Shown here piece after piece: positions 53,503-62,943 of a DNA stretch of 64,000 bases. A model generated the notes under the pieces. The model did no database searches. It was not told where the DNA came from and saw only the letters and a list, made by a program, of their open reading frames with translations. Within the stretch, counting starts at the first letter, position 1. Each line of letters begins with the position of its first letter. Source of the DNA: Streptococcus ruminantium (GTDB lineage: Bacteria; Bacillota; Bacilli; Lactobacillales; Streptococcaceae); assembly GCF_003609975.1 (NCBI RefSeq), contig NZ_AP018400.1:446501-510500 (forward strand), given 5' to 3'. Position numbers and translations under genes: made by a program.

Positions 53503-53517
53503 ACAATCATTATAGCA
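53503..53517 (-). promoter_or_regulatory. Extended -10 promoter of birA, leaderless geometry
   Basis: TGCTATAAT on the minus strand, then GATTGT and the start codon. Confidence 0.65.
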
Positions 53518-53678
53518 AAATCTCTCCTAAAAAGTGATATAATAAACTATAAATCAAAATCAATCATAGATAGTTGGAACTTGGAAAATAGGTAGGACTA
53601 ATGTGAAAAGTGGTAGCTTGGAAATAGATGCGTTTAGATCGTATGAGTCTGGTTTTGAAAGAGTATAAGGAGGTTGCT

Positions 53679-54713
53679 ATGAAAACATTGGATTATATTG
53701 TAAAACTGACAAAGACCCCGTCGCCAACTGGTTTCACGACGGACATCATGAACTATATCAAGGAAGAAGTGGAATCTTTTGGGTATGAAGCTGTGAAGAC
53801 GCCAAAGGGGGGAATTTTAGTTTCTGTCCAAGGGGAAAATAATCAAGAGCATCGCGTCTTGACTGCCCATTTGGATACCTTGGGGGCTATGGTGCGAGCT
53901 ATCAAGCCAGATGGTCGATTGAAGATGGATTTGGTTGGTGGATTTGGTTATCCTTCTATCGAGGGAGAGAATTGCTTGATACATTGTGCTAAAAACGGCA
54001 AGACTTTTACAGGAACGATTCTGATGCACCAAACTTCTGTCCATGTCTATCGTGATGCTAACACAGCGGAGCGAAATCAAACCAATATGGAAATTCGTTT
54101 GGACGAAAAAGTGACCAGTGCAGAGCAAACGCGAGCCTTGGGGATTGAAGTTGGTGATTTTATCTCCTTTGATCCACGAACGATTGTGACGGAAACTGGA
54201 TTTATCAAAAGTCGTCACCTTGATGATAAGGTATCTGCTGCAATTTTGATTCACTTGCTGAAAGTTTATAAAGAAGAAGGAGTGAACTTACCTTATACGA
54301 CCCACTTTTATTTTTCAAACAATGAAGAAATTGGCTATGGAGCTAACTCTAGTCTGCCAGATAAGGTGGTAGAGTACCTTGCTGTTGATATGGGGGCTAT
54401 GGGAGATGACCAGCAAACGGATGAGTATACGGTTTCCATCTGTGTCAAAGATGCCTCCGGTCCTTATCACTACGAACTTCGTCAGCATTTGGTGGCTTTG
54501 GCTGAAAAGGAAAAGATTCCCTACAAACTAGACATCTATCCCTACTATGGTTCAGATGCATCGGCTGCTATGCGGGCTGGAGCAGATGTCAAGCATGCTC
54601 TACTTGGGGCAGGGATTGAGTCCAGTCATTCTTATGAGCGAACTCATCTGGATTCTGTTCAAGCTACAGAGCGGATGGTAGACGTTTATTTGAGATCTTT
54701 TATGATTGACTAA
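53679..54713 (+). CDS. M42 family glutamyl aminopeptidase
   Basis: Cytosolic metallo-aminopeptidase of 344 aa related to PepA/FrvX. Metal ligands of the M42 family are visible: the His and Asp in TAHLDTLG, the Asp in RHLDDKVSAA, Glu-Glu in NNEEIGYGAN and the Asp in AVDMGAMG, plus a C-terminal SSHSYERTH His. It trims N-terminal acidic or hydrophobic residues in related lactic bacteria. AAGGAGGT sits 6 nt before the ATG at 53679; a frame opening 51 nt earlier has no such site. Confidence 0.92.
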   Translation: MKTLDYIVKLTKTPSPTGFTTDIMNYIKEEVESFGYEAVKTPKGGILVSVQGENNQEHRVLTAHLDTLGAMVRAIKPDGRLKMDLVGGFGYPSIEGENCLIHCAKNGKTFTGTILMHQTSVHVYRDANTAERNQTNMEIRLDEKVTSAEQTRALGIEVGDFISFDPRTIVTETGFIKSRHLDDKVSAAILIHLLKVYKEEGVNLPYTTHFYFSNNEEIGYGANSSLPDKVVEYLAVDMGAMGDDQQTDEYTVSICVKDASGPYHYELRQHLVALAEKEKIPYKLDIYPYYGSDASAAMRAGADVKHALLGAGIESSHSYERTHLDSVQATERMVDVYLRSFMID

Positions 54714-54904
54714 TATAAAATGAAAAGTCCAGTTGTGCTCTTTTGTTGCTTAGTATATTAGTCAAATACTTTATTCTGCACGAAATAATTCTCCATTCAA
54801 ATTGTTTTAGATTGTCAAAAAGAGACTCACTGGATAAATCGGAGCAATTATTGAATAGTTACAGTGGTTAGGAGATTGGAAGGTAAGACAGAGAGGAGAA
54901 ATAC

Positions 54905-55372
54905 ATGTCAACAAATCGTTTAGCTTGGGACGAGTATTTTGCGGCGCAGGCACTTTTGATTGCCAATCGAGCAACCTGCAAGAGAGCTAAGGTCGGTGCT
55001 GTTCTGGTGAAGGATAACAAGGTGATTGCTACAGGTTATAATGGATCTGTTTCGGGGACGGAACATTGTCTAGACCAAGAATGTTTGATGATTGATGGTC
55101 ACTGTGCTCGAACGATTCATGCCGAAGTAAATGCTATTTTACAAGGAGCAGAACGCGGCATTCCCAAAGGTTTTACAGCCTATGTGACTCATTTTCCATG
55201 TTTGAATTGTTCTAAGCAACTTCTTCAAGTTGGATGCAAACGGGTAGTATATATCAATGAATACCGTATGGATGACTATGCGCAGTATCTGTATAAAGAA
55301 AAAGGGTGTGAGTTGGTACATTTGCCACTTGAAGCAGTTAAGAAAGCGATTATGGATGCAGAGTTTATTTAG
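54905..55372 (+). CDS. dCMP deaminase (ComEB-like)
   Basis: Zinc-dependent deoxycytidylate deaminase of 155 aa that supplies dUMP for thymidylate synthesis. The zinc site is HAEVNAI with PCLNCSKQL, and the allosteric/cytidine fold segment KVGAVLVKD is present. AGAGGAG precedes the start by 7 nt. In many streptococci another housekeeping gene follows; here the next frame breaks off after 32 codons. Confidence 0.93.
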   Translation: MSTNRLAWDEYFAAQALLIANRATCKRAKVGAVLVKDNKVIATGYNGSVSGTEHCLDQECLMIDGHCARTIHAEVNAILQGAERGIPKGFTAYVTHFPCLNCSKQLLQVGCKRVVYINEYRMDDYAQYLYKEKGCELVHLPLEAVKKAIMDAEFI

Positions 55373-55399
55373 AAGCGATAGACATTTTGGGAGGCGCTG

Positions 55400-55498
55400 A
55401 TGGCTGACAAACAACTGATGCTAGAGCAAACGAAACAGATTTTAAAATCAGTCGTAGGTACGTTTCTTTGCTCTGACTTTCATGAGGGATACTCATAA
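55400..55498 (+). pseudogene. Truncated reading frame after dCMP deaminase gene
   Basis: A 32-codon frame starts MADKQLMLEQTKQILKSVVG with a good ribosome-binding site (GGGAGG, 5 nt spacing) and then ends abruptly in unrelated residues. It looks like the first part of a gene whose remainder was lost when the AT-richer nitrilase gene arrived. I do not recognise the product. Confidence 0.5.
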
Positions 55499-55520
55499 GT
55501 TAGAAATTTTGGAGGAAAAT

Positions 55521-56363
55521 ATGATTTTTAAAGTAGCGATTTTACAGGCTCGTGCAGAAATTGCAAATATAAAAAGAAATATTGAGACTATAATCTGTTC
55601 TATGAAGGAAGCATCAAAAAATGGAGCAGACATTTTGCTACTTCCAGAATGTTTTGTAACAGGTTATGAACTTCCGATGACGTATGAAAAAAGTATATCC
55701 TGTGATGACGAAGTGATTATGAAAATATGCGAAGTGGCAAAAGAGTACGGTATAGGTGTTGTACTAACGTCGTTTACAAAAGGAAAAAGACAACCTCAAA
55801 ATACAGCTTTTGTCATCAATAGGTCCGGTGAAATATTGATGAAATATTCAAAGGTACATACTTGTGATTTTGCTGATGAAAAAGATGTTGAGGCAGGAAC
55901 TGAATTTAAAGTTTGTGATGCTGATGGCATAAAAATCGGTATAATGATTTGCTATGATAGGGAATATCCTGAGAGTGCAAGAATGCTTATGTTAAAGGGG
56001 GCAGAAATTATTCTTGTACCAAATGATTGTGGTTCGATGAGACCACGTATTCAAGCCTTGTCCACCCGAGCGTATGAGAATATGGTTGGAATAGCAATGG
56101 CGAATGCAAATGGGGAAAACGCAGGTTGTTCTTGTGCATACAGTCCTATTTGCTGGGACAAGAACGGGATTTGTCTTGATAATACAATCATGTTAGCGGA
56201 TGATGTGACAGAAGGATTGTATTATGCAGATTTTGATATGAACACAATAAGGGAATATAGGAATAGTGAAATGATGGGGAATACATTTAGAAAGGTAGTC
56301 GCATATAAAGAATTATTGGATGCTACAATTTCAGAGCCATTTATAAGAGGTGGACAAAAATAG
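55521..56363 (+). CDS. Carbon-nitrogen hydrolase (nitrilase superfamily)
   Basis: Cytosolic amidase-type enzyme of 280 aa. The nitrilase triad is visible: Glu in LLLPECFVTGYE, Lys in MKYSKVHTCDF and Cys in IMICYDREYPES. The substrate (an amide, carbamoyl compound or omega-amidase substrate) cannot be assigned. I start at ATG 55521, preceded by TTGGAGGA; a frame opening at 55482 overlaps the truncated upstream gene. Base composition and codons (many AAA, ATA, AGA) are more AT-rich than its neighbours, which suggests recent acquisition. Terminator about 100 nt after the stop. Confidence 0.88.
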   Translation: MIFKVAILQARAEIANIKRNIETIICSMKEASKNGADILLLPECFVTGYELPMTYEKSISCDDEVIMKICEVAKEYGIGVVLTSFTKGKRQPQNTAFVINRSGEILMKYSKVHTCDFADEKDVEAGTEFKVCDADGIKIGIMICYDREYPESARMLMLKGAEIILVPNDCGSMRPRIQALSTRAYENMVGIAMANANGENAGCSCAYSPICWDKNGICLDNTIMLADDVTEGLYYADFDMNTIREYRNSEMMGNTFRKVVAYKELLDATISEPFIRGGQK

Positions 56364-56465
56364 ATTTCTCCTACAAATTCTAATTTTTCGCAGTAAAACA
56401 ATGAAATAAAAGCAATCACATAGCCACTTACGAAACAGTATGAATTTGTCTACTTACTATCATTG

Positions 56466-56494
56466 AAACAGCAGATTGTTTTCTGCTGTTTTTG
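56466..56494 (+). terminator. Terminator after nitrilase-family gene
   Basis: AAACAGCAGA-TTGTTT-TCTGCTGTTT followed by TTG. Confidence 0.82.
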
Positions 56495-56557
56495 ATTAAA
56501 AGTGTAGGATTTACAAGACGGAAACGCCTAAATCATGTTATAATGGTTATGTTATTA

Positions 56558-56673
56558 AGTCCCGAAAAGGTAGTCGTATGACAAATATTTTTTGCGACTA
56601 GTGCTTTGTAACCTAGTAACGCGTGGCAACTCAATCGTTCAAGAGGAGCTACGAGATTTTTATTAAAGGGGGA
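56558..56673 (+). promoter_or_regulatory. SAM-III (S-MK box) riboswitch of metK
   Basis: The S-MK box core is present: GTCCCGAAAAGG, a helix TAGTCG/CGACTA (56571-56576 with 56595-56600), GTGCTTTGTAACC, and AAAGGGGGAC at the ribosome-binding site. GTCCC (56559-56563) can pair with GGGAC at the site, hiding it when SAM is bound. The linker between GTAACC and AAAGGGGG is about 50 nt, much longer than in compact members. A TATAAT at 56539-56544 is the likely -10. Confidence 0.9.
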
Positions 56674-56680
56674 CATGTTT

Positions 56681-57871
56681 ATGTCAGAACGGAAATTATT
56701 TACGTCTGAGTCTGTATCGGAAGGACATCCAGATAAGATTGCAGACCAGATTTCAGATGCCATTTTGGATGCGATTTTAGCCCAAGATCCAGATGCCCAT
56801 GTGGCAGCAGAAACGGCTGTTTACACTGGTAGTGTGCATGTTTTTGGTGAAATTTCAACCACTGCCTATGTGGATATTAACCGTGTAGTGCGGGATACGA
56901 TTGCTGAGATTGGCTACACAAAAGGTGAGTACGGTTTTGCGGCAGAGTCGGTTGGGGTTCATCCTTCATTGGTTGAGCAGTCACCGGATATTGCTCAGGG
57001 AGTCAATGAGGCTTTAGAGGCCCGCCAAGATGCCAGTCAGGATCCACTGGATTTGATTGGTGCAGGAGACCAAGGGTTGATGTTTGGTTTTGCGGTGGAT
57101 GAAACGCCTGAACTTATGCCCTTGCCAATTTCACTTAGCCATCAATTAGTTCGTCGTTTGGCTGAATTGAGAAAATCTGGAGAGATTACCTACCTTCGTC
57201 CAGATGCTAAGTCCCAAGTGACAGTTGAATACGATGAAAATAATCAGCCCGTTCGCGTGGATACCGTGATTATCTCCACCCAACATGATCCTGAAGTCAG
57301 TCAGGAACAAATTCGTCAAGATGTTATCGAACATGTTATCAAAAAAATCATTCCTGCTAGGTATTTGGATGATGAGACACACTATTTTGTTAATCCAACA
57401 GGTCGTTTTGTGATTGGAGGTCCGCAAGGAGATTCTGGCTTGACAGGTCGTAAGATTATCGTTGATACTTATGGCGGTTATTCACGTCATGGTGGCGGTG
57501 CTTTTTCTGGTAAAGATGCAACCAAGGTTGACCGTTCAGCTTCTTATGCTGCTCGTTATATCGCTAAAAATATCGTGGCAGCTGGGCTGGCTAGGAAAGC
57601 AGAGGTTCAGTTGGCTTATGCCATTGGTGTGGCCCATCCAGTTTCTGTTCGCATTGATACCTTTGGAACAAGTACTGTTGCGGAAAGTAAACTGGAAGCT
57701 GCTGTTCGTCAGATTTTTGACCTTCGCCCAGCTGGTATCATTCAGATGTTGGACCTCAAACGTCCAATTTACAAACAAACAGCAGCCTATGGGCACATGG
57801 GGCGTACGGATCTTGACCTTCCATGGGAACGTTTAGACAAGGTTGAAGCACTTAAAAAGGCTTTGGTGTAG
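56681..57871 (+). CDS. metK: S-adenosylmethionine synthase
   Basis: MetK, 396 aa, makes SAM from methionine and ATP. Signatures: [17 protein letters not shown] at the N-terminus, [10 protein letters not shown], and [16 protein letters not shown]. ATGs occur at 56675 and 56681; the GGGGGA ribosome-binding site is 1 nt from the first and 7 nt from the second, so I choose 56681. Translation is controlled by the SAM-III element that sequesters this site, giving product feedback. Confidence 0.97.
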   Translation: MSERKLFTSESVSEGHPDKIADQISDAILDAILAQDPDAHVAAETAVYTGSVHVFGEISTTAYVDINRVVRDTIAEIGYTKGEYGFAAESVGVHPSLVEQSPDIAQGVNEALEARQDASQDPLDLIGAGDQGLMFGFAVDETPELMPLPISLSHQLVRRLAELRKSGEITYLRPDAKSQVTVEYDENNQPVRVDTVIISTQHDPEVSQEQIRQDVIEHVIKKIIPARYLDDETHYFVNPTGRFVIGGPQGDSGLTGRKIIVDTYGGYSRHGGGAFSGKDATKVDRSASYAARYIAKNIVAAGLARKAEVQLAYAIGVAHPVSVRIDTFGTSTVAESKLEAAVRQIFDLRPAGIIQMLDLKRPIYKQTAAYGHMGRTDLDLPWERLDKVEALKKALV

Positions 57872-57893
57872 TCGGTATATTGAAATAAATGCT

Positions 57894-57923
57894 AGGACAG
57901 CAGCGCAAGCTGTTGTCCTTTTT
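57894..57923 (+). terminator. Terminator after metK
   Basis: AGGACAGCAGC-GCAA-GCTGTTGTCCT followed by TTTT. Confidence 0.92.
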
Positions 57924-58163
57924 GTCCATTAAATGGCTAGCTTTTTCTTTTCTATTATGGTAAAATGAAACGTATGCCTTTTTATACGCTTCAAAAACCA
58001 AAATGATAGATGTTCACTCGTCTGAGATATTCATGTGAGTTGAGACGGGTGTAAATAAAAATAAACTTCTGTTTATTTCTAGTCTCCTAGTCCGTTGATA
58101 GGCTATGTGAGCTATTTTTGAGTTTCATTGGGGATGGGGCAAATTAAGAAAGTGAATGTTAAT

Positions 58164-59423
58164 ATGAAAAAGATTGTAATTAGTGGTGGGAAGGCATTGA
58201 AAGGTGCCGTAACCGTTAGTGGTGCCAAAAACTCAGTTGTTGCCTTGATTCCAGCCATTATTTTAGCAGACGGTATTGTCACTTTAGATGGGGTGCCTGC
58301 TATTTCAGATGTGGATAGTTTGATTGATATCATGGAAACCATGGGGGCTGCAGTAAAACGTGATGGTGAAACACTTGAAATTGATTCACGTGGCGTTCAA
58401 GATATGCCTATGCCTTTTGGCAAAATCAACAGCCTCCGTGCTTCTTATTATTTTTATGGCTCTCTTCTTGGACGTTTTGGTCAAGCCGTTGTCGGTTTGC
58501 CAGGGGGATGTGATTTAGGACCGCGTCCGATTGACTTGCATCTAAAAGCATTTGCTGCCATGGGAGCTACGACAACCTATGAAGGTCAAAATATGCGTCT
58601 ATCAACGGATGGACGTCGTATGCAAGGGGCTCATATTTTTATGGATGTAGTGAGTGTAGGTGCTACCATCAATACTATTTTAGCTGCTGTTAAGGCTGAG
58701 GGGCGTACTGTCATTGAAAATGCGGCACGTGAGCCTGAAATTATTGATGTTGCGACTCTTCTCAATAACATGGGAGCTCGTATACGAGGAGCTGGTACAG
58801 ATATTATCACCATTGACGGTGTAGATTACTTGAAAGGAACTCGCCACCAAGTGATTCCAGACCGTATTGAAGCTGGGACTTATATTGCTCTTGCAGCGGC
58901 TGTCGGAGAAGGTGTTCGTATTGATAATGTTCTTTATGAGCATTTGGAGAGTTACATTGCTAAGCTGGAAGAAATGGGCGTGCGCATGACTGTTTCAGAA
59001 GATAGCATTTTTGTGGAAAAGCAGGATAAGTTAAAGGCTGTTAGCGTGAAAACTTCTCCATATCCAGGGTTTGCAACAGATTTGCAACAACCGCTTACTC
59101 CACTTTTACTCAGAGCGGAGGGAAGAGGTACAATTATTGATACCATTTATGAAAAACGTATCGGTCACGTACAAGAACTGGCCAATTTTGGTGCCAAGAT
59201 TTCTACGCGAAACAATCACATTGTTTTTGAAGGCCCAAACCAATTAGCAGGAGCATCTGTAAAAGCAACAGACTTACGTGCTGGGGCTGCGATGATTATT
59301 GCTGGTTTGATGGCCGAAGGGCGTACCGAGATTACCAATGTTGAGTTTATCCTTCGCGGTTACTCAAATATTATTGAAAAATTAACAGAACTGGGTGCTG
59401 ATATCCAGTTGGTTGAAGAATAA
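58164..59423 (+). CDS. murA: UDP-N-acetylglucosamine 1-carboxyvinyltransferase
   Basis: MurA, 419 aa, transfers enolpyruvate to UDP-GlcNAc, the first committed step of peptidoglycan synthesis and the fosfomycin target. The reactive Cys116 is in [16 protein letters not shown], so fosfomycin would be expected to bind. NSVVALIPA and [12 protein letters not shown] are further conserved blocks. Streptococci carry two MurA paralogues; which one this is I cannot say. I start at MKKIVISGG; the 36-nt longer in-frame option has a poorer context. The leader contains TGGTAAAAT near 57958 as a likely -10. Confidence 0.95.
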   Translation: MKKIVISGGKALKGAVTVSGAKNSVVALIPAIILADGIVTLDGVPAISDVDSLIDIMETMGAAVKRDGETLEIDSRGVQDMPMPFGKINSLRASYYFYGSLLGRFGQAVVGLPGGCDLGPRPIDLHLKAFAAMGATTTYEGQNMRLSTDGRRMQGAHIFMDVVSVGATINTILAAVKAEGRTVIENAAREPEIIDVATLLNNMGARIRGAGTDIITIDGVDYLKGTRHQVIPDRIEAGTYIALAAAVGEGVRIDNVLYEHLESYIAKLEEMGVRMTVSEDSIFVEKQDKLKAVSVKTSPYPGFATDLQQPLTPLLLRAEGRGTIIDTIYEKRIGHVQELANFGAKISTRNNHIVFEGPNQLAGASVKATDLRAGAAMIIAGLMAEGRTEITNVEFILRGYSNIIEKLTELGADIQLVEE

Positions 59424-59432
59424 ATACAATGT

Positions 59433-59456
59433 GGGGCTGAGAATTTTCTCAGCCCC
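59433..59456 (+). terminator. Hairpin after murA
   Basis: GGGGCTGAGAA and TTCTCAGCCCC pair perfectly over 2 nt, but no T run follows, so termination may be partial and the next gene may be read through. Confidence 0.6.
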
Positions 59457-59467
59457 TTGGGTACACT

Positions 59468-60037
59468 ATGACGATTTGGATGCAGTTGGCAAGATTTGCT
59501 TGCTTTGAAACAGAGCGTCTGCTCTTAAGACCTTTTTCCTATGATGATAGAACTGGCTTCTATGAGATAGTGTCAAATTCAGAAAATCTTTCATTTATCT
59601 TTCCAAGCATTATGGAAGAAGAACTTGCTACAGCTACCATGGTGGAGAAATTTATGCGATCTCCCTTGGGGAATTGGGCCTTAGCCGATAAGGTTTCCGG
59701 GCAGATGATTGGAGCGCTTTGCTTTGAAAAAGTAGATGAACGAACATTGGATGCGGAGCTCAGCTATTTTCTTAGAAAAGATTATTGGGGTCAAGGGTTG
59801 ATGACAGAAGCAGTGCGCAGTTTAGTCTTTTTCGCCTTTTATGAAATCAAGTTGAGGGAATTGTACATTGTCACTCACTTAGAAAATACAGCTAGTCAAA
59901 TGGTGGCCAAAAAAGCTGGTTTTCAGCAGGTTGAGCAGTACCGTGGTAGTGACCGCTATGGGCACAAGATGAGAAATTATCTTAAATTTCGCTTGAAAAG
60001 AACAGATTTTAGTTTAGAAATGTATGAGGATAAATAG
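59468..60037 (+). CDS. GNAT family acetyltransferase (RimJ/RimL-like)
   Basis: Acetyltransferase of 189 aa. It opens with the RimJ/RimL-like pattern CFETERLLLRPFSYDD; the acetyl-CoA site is KDYWGQGLMTEAVRSLVFF (core YWGQGLMTEAV), followed by HLENTASQMVAKKAGF. The family acetylates ribosomal proteins or other amines. The start is uncertain: ATG 59468 and ATG 59480 both lack a good ribosome-binding site. It precedes map by 7 nt. Confidence 0.86.
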   Translation: MTIWMQLARFACFETERLLLRPFSYDDRTGFYEIVSNSENLSFIFPSIMEEELATATMVEKFMRSPLGNWALADKVSGQMIGALCFEKVDERTLDAELSYFLRKDYWGQGLMTEAVRSLVFFAFYEIKLRELYIVTHLENTASQMVAKKAGFQQVEQYRGSDRYGHKMRNYLKFRLKRTDFSLEMYEDK

Positions 60038-60044
60038 ATAAATA

Positions 60045-60905
60045 ATGATTACAATTAAATCGCAACGTGAAATTGATGCAATGAAACGAGCAGGAGATGT
60101 CTTGGCGGAAGTTCATATCGGACTTCGTGACCTCATCAAGCCGGGGGTGGACATGTGGGAAGTAGAAGAATATGTTCGTAAGACTTGTAGGGAAAAAAAT
60201 GTTTTACCTCTTCAAATCGGCGTAGATGGTGAATTGATGGATTACCCTTACGCAACCTGTTGTGGGCTTAATGATGAGGTTGCTCATGCCTTCCCGCGTC
60301 ATTACAAGTTGAAAGAAGGCGATTTGCTCAAGGTGGACATGGTTCTCAGTGAACCGCTGGATAAGGCAGTAGTAGACGTTTCTAAGCTCAATTTTAATAA
60401 TGTTGCGGCTATGAAAAAAATCACTCAGAGCTATCGTGGTGGCGTTGCAGATTCTTGCTGGGCCTATGCAGTTGGTCAGGTTTCTGAAGAAGTTCAAAAC
60501 TTGATGAATGTCACAAAAGAATGTCTCTATCGTGGCATTGAACAAGCTGTGGTTGGTAATCGTATTGGTGACATTGGTGCAGCTATTCAAGAGTATGCAG
60601 AAGGTCTTGGCTATGGTGTTGTTCGTGATCTGGTCGGTCATGGTGTTGGTCCAACCTTCCATGAAGACCCAATGGTTCCTCACTATGGTACAAAAGGACG
60701 GGGGATTCGCTTACGTGAAGGAATGGTTCTGACGATTGAGCCAATGATCAATACTGGAACTTGGGAGATTGATACGGATGTGAAGACTGGATGGGCTCAT
60801 AAGACACTTGATGGAAGCTTGTCTTGTCAGTATGAGCATCAATTTGTGATTACCAAAGAAGGTCCGGTTATTTTGACGAGTCAAGGAGAAGAAGGAACGT
60901 ACTAA
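60045..60905 (+). CDS. map: Methionine aminopeptidase, type I, with streptococcal insertion
   Basis: MetAP of 286 aa that removes the initiator methionine. Metal ligands are the Asp in KVDMVL, the Asp in VADSCWAYAVG, the His in LVGHGVGPTFHEDP, the Glu in TIEPMINTG and the Glu in YEHQFVIT. Between the two Asp ligands there are about 27 extra residues (EPLDKAVVDVSKLNFN and on) compared with the short beta-hairpin of E. coli MetAP; an insertion of this kind is known from streptococcal enzymes. The gene follows the GNAT gene closely. Confidence 0.94.
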   Translation: MITIKSQREIDAMKRAGDVLAEVHIGLRDLIKPGVDMWEVEEYVRKTCREKNVLPLQIGVDGELMDYPYATCCGLNDEVAHAFPRHYKLKEGDLLKVDMVLSEPLDKAVVDVSKLNFNNVAAMKKITQSYRGGVADSCWAYAVGQVSEEVQNLMNVTKECLYRGIEQAVVGNRIGDIGAAIQEYAEGLGYGVVRDLVGHGVGPTFHEDPMVPHYGTKGRGIRLREGMVLTIEPMINTGTWEIDTDVKTGWAHKTLDGSLSCQYEHQFVITKEGPVILTSQGEEGTY

Positions 60906-60967
60906 TCTTTTTGCAGTCTCTAGTCTTGTCGCAGGGATTGAACAGCTACACGAAGAAGGAGAAGAGG

Positions 60968-61894
60968 ATGAAAAAAGCTAAGTTTTGGGAAGGATTAAAG
61001 ACATTCTGTTCTACCTTCTTTTCCCTTTATCAATCTTCAGATATTGATGTGACCAGTGTGGCAGTAGCCTACTATTTATTGATTTCCATTTTTCCAGTCC
61101 TGTTAACCTTGGCCAATCTTTTGCCCTACTTCCCATTTGATATTGATTTGATTTTGACAGTACTGGCTGATTTTGTGCCTGAGCGTCTCTACCCTTCTGT
61201 TTCTGACTTTGTGGTTTCTGTTCTGACAAAACCGTCTACTTCATGGTTGGGGATTTCTATTGCTACAACGCTTTGGACCTTGTCGTGCAGTATGACGATT
61301 TTGCAAAAGGCGGTCAATAAGGCATACGGAATTAACAAACATAGGGATTTTATTATTGGGCGCTTGATTGGTATTTTTCTAGGGATTGGTTTACAAGTTA
61401 TTATCATCTTGAGTATAACCCTATTGACCTTCGGTCAGGTCATCCTTTCTTCCATTGATAAATTATTTCATTTTGAAAATGGATGGTTAAGAGGGCTTCT
61501 TAGTCAAACGCAGCTAATTGGCTTCATGGGCTTGTTTGCTGCCTTGATTATGCTCTACTTTTTCCTGCCTAATGTTCGTATAAAGAAAGTGCGTTATGTG
61601 CTACCTGGGACTATTTTTGTCCTTGTGACCATGGCTTCTATTGGACAGTTTTTCTCTATTTATGTGGATAACTATGCCAATAAGCTACTGGATTTTCGAA
61701 TGATGGCGGCTGTTATCTTTCTTGTCTTTATGCTTTGGTTTATTTTTATGGCACAGGTATTGATTATTGGTGCTATTATCAATGCCAGTGTTCAAAGTAT
61801 GCAGGTAGAGGAATTTCATGCTAGAGATGGGGATATTGTTTCTATTTTGAATCGGATTAAGGCAAAATTTACCTCTATTGATAAAGAAGGATAG
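60968..61894 (+). CDS. YihY/BrkB family membrane protein
   Basis: Integral membrane protein of 308 aa with about six hydrophobic segments. The family pattern is clear: DIDVTSVAVAYYLLISIFPVLL (core VAYYLLISIFP), SSIDKLF, and a PNVRIKKVRYVLPGT loop. It is often labelled ribonuclease BN, which is an old misassignment; the function is unknown. I start at 60968 with AAGGAG 6 nt upstream; a longer frame back to 60911 has no such site. Confidence 0.88.
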   Translation: MKKAKFWEGLKTFCSTFFSLYQSSDIDVTSVAVAYYLLISIFPVLLTLANLLPYFPFDIDLILTVLADFVPERLYPSVSDFVVSVLTKPSTSWLGISIATTLWTLSCSMTILQKAVNKAYGINKHRDFIIGRLIGIFLGIGLQVIIILSITLLTFGQVILSSIDKLFHFENGWLRGLLSQTQLIGFMGLFAALIMLYFFLPNVRIKKVRYVLPGTIFVLVTMASIGQFFSIYVDNYANKLLDFRMMAAVIFLVFMLWFIFMAQVLIIGAIINASVQSMQVEEFHARDGDIVSILNRIKAKFTSIDKEG

Positions 61895-61932
61895 AAACTT
61901 GTTCACTGATTGTCAACCTGTTATACTTGGTC

Positions 61933-61958
61933 TAAGAAGCTCCGGTAGCTTCTTTTTT
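61933..61958 (+). terminator. Terminator after YihY gene
   Basis: AAGAAGCT-CCGGT-AGCTTCTT followed by TTTT. Confidence 0.88.
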
Positions 61959-62005
61959 GTTTTTTCCATGAAAAAGGAGTATACTAAAGAGAGGAGGTGA
62001 GTTCA

Positions 62006-62713
62006 ATGAAGTTGATCATTGACCAACATTTTTGGGAGGTTTTTCCAGCAGCGCAAATTGCTATCCTGACTGTCAAGGGAATAGATAACCATTCAAAGGC
62101 TAGCAAAGAGTCTTATTTTGCAGATTTACTAAAGAAAGCATGTAAAGAAGCAGAAAAACACATTGAAGAAGAGCCTTTTACACAAAACCTTGTCATCAAG
62201 GAATGGCGCGAGGCTTTTACCCATTTCAAAACTAAAAAGGGTGCGCGCTCTTCTATTGAAGCCTTGTTGAAACGAGTTAGTCAGGGTAGAGAATTTTCCC
62301 CAATCAATCCGTTAGTTGATCTTTATAATAGCATTTCATTGCGCTACGGTCTTCCTTGTGGTGGAGAAGATCTGGAAAAGATTGTAGGGGATCTACATTT
62401 AGGAAAGGCTAAGGGAGGAGAATCTTTCTATCCATTGGGAGCAGAAGAGGATTCGCCGGCTTTAGCAGAAGAGATTATCTACTACGACCAGGAGGGTGCG
62501 GTTTGTAGGAACTTTAACTGGCGCGAGGCTCAAAGAACCATGTTGACGGAGGAAACTCAGGATGCAATTTTAGTGATTGAATCAATAACACAGGAACGGG
62601 CGTCTCTTGCTCAAGCTGCGATAGCAGAATTAAAACAGTTAATCGAGGATTATTTTGGTGTCACTGGAGAAATCCAACTTTTAACCATTGAGAATCCAGA
62701 AGTTGAACTTTAA
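62006..62713 (+). CDS. B3/B4 tRNA-binding domain protein
   Basis: Stand-alone B3/B4-domain protein of 235 aa, similar to the editing domain of phenylalanyl-tRNA synthetase beta. Visible features are FKTKKGARSSIEALLKRV, NPLVDLYNSISLRYGLPCGGEDLEK (cited by PLVDLYNSISLRY) and VCRNFNWREAQRT, the usual blocks. A trans-editing role on mischarged tRNA is possible but unproven. GAGGAGGTGA lies 5 nt before the ATG at 62006; a GTG 9 nt earlier overlaps that site. Confidence 0.87.
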   Translation: MKLIIDQHFWEVFPAAQIAILTVKGIDNHSKASKESYFADLLKKACKEAEKHIEEEPFTQNLVIKEWREAFTHFKTKKGARSSIEALLKRVSQGREFSPINPLVDLYNSISLRYGLPCGGEDLEKIVGDLHLGKAKGGESFYPLGAEEDSPALAEEIIYYDQEGAVCRNFNWREAQRTMLTEETQDAILVIESITQERASLAQAAIAELKQLIEDYFGVTGEIQLLTIENPEVEL

Positions 62714-62725
62714 GTAATTGAATAG

Positions 62726-62782
62726 AAAAACGAATGATAATAGTGAGTCAAAAAGACAGTAACTATGCTCATTCGTTTTTTA
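62726..62782 (+). terminator. Terminator after B3/B4 gene
   Basis: AAAAACGAATGA and TCATTCGTTTTT pair over 12 bp with an inner ATAGT/ACTAT stem; a run of T ends it. It may also serve the minus strand. Confidence 0.85.
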
Positions 62783-62943
62783 GTCATTTGGTTCATCTTG
62801 GACGGTATCAGTGAGAAACTCCGTTTTTCAAAATCAAGCTTTATGATATTTGTAATAATCATTTTAAACCGATGACTTCCAGATTATTTACTTTATTTCT
62901 GAGTAGGTTGACTTGTTTCAGCGAGCCTACGATCTCTCCAGTT

